DNA of 64,000 nucleotides, from positions 23,759,001 to 23,823,000 of the forward strand of contig NW_024465421.1 of the NCBI RefSeq assembly GCF_017591425.1. The letters are read 5' to 3'. This document shows positions 62,621 through 64,000 of this stretch, in pieces. A program made the translations under genes and the position numbers. This stretch comes from Ochotona curzoniae (Eukaryota > Chordata > Mammalia > Lagomorpha > Ochotonidae). Every line of letters begins with the position of its first letter. Position 1 is the first letter of the stretch. The notes under the pieces are model-generated. The model searched no databases and was not told where the DNA came from. It saw only the letters and a list, made by a program, of their open reading frames with translations.

Positions 62621-64000
62621 GACCACACAAGAGTTTTCCTTGGCAACCCTCGCCCTCCTGCTAGCGGTTCCTCCCTGCGCCTGGGCCTCGAGGCAGGTGC
62701 AGCCTCAGGGCTTCTGGCCCGCTCCAAAAGCTGTCAGTATAGTGGGCACGAGGCCACCTCCTGGAGCTCAGGTCCTTCTCCACGTTCGTGGTCACCCGCA
62801 GATACTCGCCCAGGTCCTGTTCCAAGCACCAGGGGCCCTGAGCAGGGGCACCAATCATGGCTTCTCCACTGCCCTTATCTGATAGTCTCGTCTGTAGTCT
62901 GCTAAAAGGCACCCAGGGGTGGGGACCCCTGCACAGCCGTGTGGTAGTCCCTGGAGACAGAGGAAAAGGCTGGGGTTATCTTAAGGGAACAGTGGGGCAG
63001 GACTGGCGGATGGTGGCATAGGGTGGTGAGGGGTTGCCTCACAGTCCTAGCAGTGCCAACCAGAGCTGACCCCGACTCCTTGCTGTGCAACGGATTGCGG
63101 GGGGGGGGGGTCTCACCGGCTAGCAAGATGCTTGGAAATGGGAGTGGACAGCAGTTGGAATTGTCCCATAGAGAGACAGAAGTTAGAGGCATACAGGGGT
63201 CAGTACCATGGCATCCATAAGTTAAGCTTCCATCTGTGGTGCTGGCATTCCTCGTGGGTACCAGTTCAAATCCTGGCTGCTCCACGTCCCATCCAGCTCC
63301 CGGCCTATGGTCTGGCAAGACAGTGGAAGATGGCCAGGTGCTTGGGCCCCGGTACTCACGTGGGAGTGCTTGGCTCCCGTCTTCGGAACAACCCAGTTCT
63401 GGCTGTCACGGCCATTTGGGGAATGAACCAGAGGACAGAAGATCTTTCTCCCTGTGTCATTTCCTCTGTCGTAACTCAAATAAAAATACTTTTTAAAAAG
63501 GCACAATGGATGCAGGCTTGAGCCTGGTGTTTCCCCGCTTTTGTCCCGGGCCTCTCCAGGCTGGCTGGGCCCTCAGTGTCTCCTGGGAAGCAGGTGTCTG
63601 CTGCCTGAGCCCAGACCAGGGAAAAGTTACTACAGGGACAGACACAATGGGTTATTGTCTCAGCCAAGGCAGTTTCCTGGAGGGACGCTCGCTGCCTGGG
63701 GTGGTGGTAATGTGACACCCAGTGGTGGCCCCACACAAGCAGGAACCTCTGGTATACCCTAGCGAGGTGGGCACCTGGGTGAGCCCTTTGCCCAGACATT
63801 CCAGGGCTTCCAGCTCACTCCTGACCATAGTCGGGCACTCAGTCCAGAGCCCCCTACTAGGGCCAGCTACTGTGGAGTGACCCCTTAGTTGGGGTCACTG
63901 ACACCAACTTCCTCTTCCGTGAGCAGCACCAACAGGCGGGCTCTTGGATCGCCCTCCCCTCCTGGAAGGGCCCCACTCCTTCCTGCGCCTCCCTCAGAAC
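62621..64000. other. Sequence beyond GFER
   Basis: Only the diverged SINE at 63195-63495 is recognised. In human the next genes in this direction are NOXO1 and TBL3, but I see no exon of either before the window ends. Confidence 0.55.
63195..63495 (+). mobile_element. C-repeat SINE, diverged, near full length
   Basis: 'taccagttcaaatcctggct', 'cccatccagctcccggccta' and an 'actcaaataaaaatac' tail. Confidence 0.8.

Noticed and set aside
62370..62905. Plus-strand ORFs divergent from GFER
   Set aside because: High-GC open frames in the GFER CpG island; no similarity to NOXO1, TBL3 or another family I know.

Overview
This is a vertebrate nuclear window. The genes are split into exons with GT-AG introns, CpG-rich 5' ends and AATAAA poly(A) signals, and interspersed repeats are frequent. 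About twenty copies of one tRNA-derived SINE are visible, headed by a 'gcccggcgcggtggcgca' type sequence and ending in A/T-rich tails. This is the lagomorph C-repeat (CSINE) type. The youngest copies end in 'ctctgtatatccgcctttcc', which I associate with pika (Ochotona) rather than rabbit. I call lagomorph with high confidence and pika with moderate confidence. Gene content and order match human 16p13.3.

Layout, left to right: TSC2 (minus strand, first 20 coding exons, the rest off the left edge); NTHL1 (plus), head-to-head with TSC2 across a CpG-island bidirectional promoter; NHERF2/SLC9A3R2 (minus), tail-to-tail with NTHL1; NPW (minus), with an apparent CTG start; a 4.5 kb SINE-rich gap; ZNF598 (plus); a SINE cluster; SYNGR3 (minus); a 6 kb repeat-rich stretch holding two families of LTR-like repeats and a U2-snRNA-like fragment; GFER (minus); and a final 2 kb with no gene recognised. 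I rebuilt every exon by hand. Reading phase is kept across all junctions, and predicted lengths are close to the human proteins as I remember them: NTHL1 284 or 302 aa, NHERF2 330, NPW 165, ZNF598 895, SYNGR3 229, GFER 197, and TSC2 786 residues of about 1,800.

The genes do not form one pathway. TSC2 restrains mTORC1, NTHL1 starts base-excision repair, NHERF2 is a PDZ scaffold, NPW is a neuropeptide precursor, ZNF598 senses collided ribosomes, SYNGR3 is a synaptic-vesicle protein, and GFER is a mitochondrial sulfhydryl oxidase.

The region is unusually dense in minisatellites. One of about 2.15 kb fills nearly a whole NHERF2 intron. I found no undescribed multi-gene system. The most interesting local observations are: a triplicated 3' splice site at a TSC2 exon; a GC splice donor in TSC2; the CTG start and shifted tail of NPW; a 29-nt SINE-head insertion with target-site duplications; a U2-like fragment next to LTR sequence; and a 28-bp apparently templated insertion in an LTR copy.
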